This document shows, one piece after another, positions 62,769 to 64,000 of a stretch of DNA of 64,000 nucleotides. The stretch lies in NCBI RefSeq assembly GCF_009910365.1, contig NZ_CP036423.1:1736001-1800000 (forward strand), in the 5' to 3' direction. Below the pieces are notes generated by a model. The model worked only from the letters and a program-made list of their open reading frames with translations. It ran no database searches and was not told the DNA's origin. The DNA is from Aequoribacter fuscus (lineage in GTDB: Bacteria; Pseudomonadota; Gammaproteobacteria; Pseudomonadales; Halieaceae). How positions within the stretch are numbered: position 1 is the first letter of the stretch; each line of letters opens with the position of its first letter. The position numbers and the translations under genes are program-made.

Positions 62769-64000
62769 CTACATGGTATTGCTGATTCGTTCGAGTTCTT
62801 GTGTGAGCAATGCGCTTGCCACAGTTTTCTGAGGTTCATCATCGCGCAAAAACTTAAGCGTTACCGTATCGTTTTCGGCTTCGGAGTCACCCCAGATCAA
62901 TGCAACGCGAGCGCCGGATTTATCAGCGCGTTTCATTTGTGCTTTGAAACTGCCGCCACCCGTATTCAGGCGGATATCATGCTGCGGTAGATCGTTACGT
63001 AGGGCCTCGATCCCCGTAAAGCAAGCTTTCTCGCCCGCTTCACCCACACCAACCCCAAAGGCAAGCGGCGCGGAACGTGGTGCTGTGATACCCTGAGCCG
63101 CAAGCAGTAACAGCACGCGCTCTAGGCCCATCGCAAATCCCACTCCGGGTGTCGTTTTCCCGCCCAACTGAGCCACCAAACCGTCGTAGCGCCCACCCGC
63201 ACAGATCGTTCCCTGAGCACCTAACTCGGTGGTCACCCACTCAAATACCGTTTTGTTGTAGTAATCCAAGCCGCGCACGAGTTTAGGGTTCACTTTGTAG
63301 TGCACCCCGACACTGTCCAACAGGGTTCTGAGTCTAGCAAAGTCATTCGCAGACTCGTCATCTAGGAAATCGTGCAGATTGGGCGCATTGTTCAGCAGCT
63401 CTTGAGTCCCTGCATTTTTGCTGTCTAAGATGCGCAAGGGATTGGTCTGTAAACGACGCTGACTGTCCTCGTCGAGATCCGCTTGGTGTTTACTCAAATA
63501 CTCTACAAGTGCCGCCTTGTAGGTCGCTCGAGCTTCAAGGCTACCAATGCTGTTGAGCTGGAGTTCAACAACATCTGCGACCCCCAACTCTCTCCACAAG
63601 CGCGCGCTCAACGCAATGAGTTCAGCGTCGGCATCAGGTGTGGCGACGCCAAACGCCTCCAATCCAATTTGTTGGAATTGTCGCAAACGACCCTTTTGAG
63701 GGCGCTCGTGCCGAAACATGGGGCCCTGATACCAAAGCCGTTGCGGCGTCGATATCAAATTGTTCTGAATGGCTGCTCGAACACAACCGGCCGTTCCCTC
63801 CGGCCGCAACGTTAACGAATCACCGTTGCGGTCGGCAAAGGTATACATTTCTTTTTCGACAATATCGGTGACTTCACCAATAGAGCGCGCGAACAGGTGG
63901 GTCGACTCCAAAATCGGCATGCGAATTTCTTGGTAGCCGTAGGATTGAACCAAGTTCCGAACCTTTTGCTCCAACCACTGCCAGGACTCAGTATCCACGG
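62769..64000 (-). CDS. hisS: Histidine--tRNA ligase, N-terminus outside window
   Basis: About 410 residues of class II HisRS are visible and the frame runs off the right edge; the GTG at 63998 is not the true start, because E. coli HisRS has some 20 residues more. Motif 2 reads [22 protein letters not shown] in overlapping pieces, TLRPEGTAG is present, the histidine-specific [15 protein letters not shown] loop near the middle and [12 protein letters not shown] (motif 3) follow, and an anticodon-binding domain ends the protein. It charges tRNA-His and heads the hisS-yfgM-bamB-der group. Confidence 0.96.
   Translation of the reverse strand, partial: VDTESWQWLEQKVRNLVQSYGYQEIRMPILESTHLFARSIGEVTDIVEKEMYTFADRNGDSLTLRPEGTAGCVRAAIQNNLISTPQRLWYQGPMFRHERPQKGRLRQFQQIGLEAFGVATPDADAELIALSARLWRELGVADVVELQLNSIGSLEARATYKAALVEYLSKHQADLDEDSQRRLQTNPLRILDSKNAGTQELLNNAPNLHDFLDDESANDFARLRTLLDSVGVHYKVNPKLVRGLDYYNKTVFEWVTTELGAQGTICAGGRYDGLVAQLGGKTTPGVGFAMGLERVLLLLAAQGITAPRSAPLAFGVGVGEAGEKACFTGIEALRNDLPQHDIRLNTGGGSFKAQMKRADKSGARVALIWGDSEAENDTVTLKFLRDDEPQKTVASALLTQELERISNTM

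Overview
The window reads as chromosomal DNA of a free-living, aerobic, probably marine gammaproteobacterium. Evidence is the gene order pepA-holC-valS at one end and hisS-yfgM-bamB-der at the other, the presence of HolC, RapA, BamB and GspAB, a TonB-dependent vitamin B12 scavenging operon, and a CrbS/CrbR acetate-type regulatory system. Gene content recalls the OM60/NOR5 (Halieaceae) type of marine oligotroph, but that placement is only an inference. No tRNA, rRNA, IS element, phage, CRISPR array or replication origin was recognised. Coding density is very high. The only gene-free stretch over 300 bases (46418-46778) holds a cobalamin riboswitch.

Layout. 1-7956 (+): housekeeping genes pepA (partial), holC, valS, two cold-shock-domain genes (one membrane anchored), tatD and rapA. 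7961-23081: a lipid or branched-chain acyl-CoA catabolic region. A tight minus-strand operon holds acyl-CoA dehydrogenase, SDR dehydrogenase, alpha-methylacyl-CoA racemase, two crotonase-fold enzymes, a carboxyltransferase without a visible biotin carboxylase, and a DUF3604 protein. It is divergent from an AraC-type regulator and is followed by two acyl-CoA synthetases, an APH-like kinase and a patatin lipase. 23213-27497 (+): a five-gene, translationally coupled D-amino-acid island (DUF1445 D-glutamate-cyclase-like, PxpA, DUF4392 glutamate-cyclase-like, D-amino acid transaminase, alanine racemase). 27492-29882: gspB and gspA for type II secretion. 29945-31545: PadR regulator divergent from nitronate monooxygenase, with a palindrome between them.

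31552-42569 is an acetate/short-chain-acid module: DEDDh exonuclease, cNMP/CBS/DUF294 signalling protein, small lipid-facing protein, two-subunit Na+/solute symporter, DcaP-like porin, response regulator (CrbR-like) and the symporter-fused hybrid kinase (CrbS-like). An AGAC-N4-GTCT box recurs in its intergenic regions. 42630-44704: feoAB behind a Fur box. 44806-46417: DAHP synthase and DUF501. 46545-51935: B12 riboswitch, btuB, cobO, btuC, btuD, btuF. 51886-53094: sstT. 53213-54490: a metY homologue interrupted by one in-frame amber codon. 54552-56150: large isocitrate lyase. 56281-59356: a YtrA-type GntR/ABC transporter operon with a DUF2807 protein behind a perfect palindrome. 59475-64000: der, bamB, yfgM and partial hisS.

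The genes suggest a heterotroph using fatty or branched acids, acetate (symporter, CrbSR, glyoxylate shunt) and D-amino acids from cell-wall turnover, while importing B12 and ferrous iron. The best candidates for something not well described are the split D-glutamate cyclase island, the recurrent AGAC box with a possible small RNA upstream of crbR, and the amber-interrupted metY.
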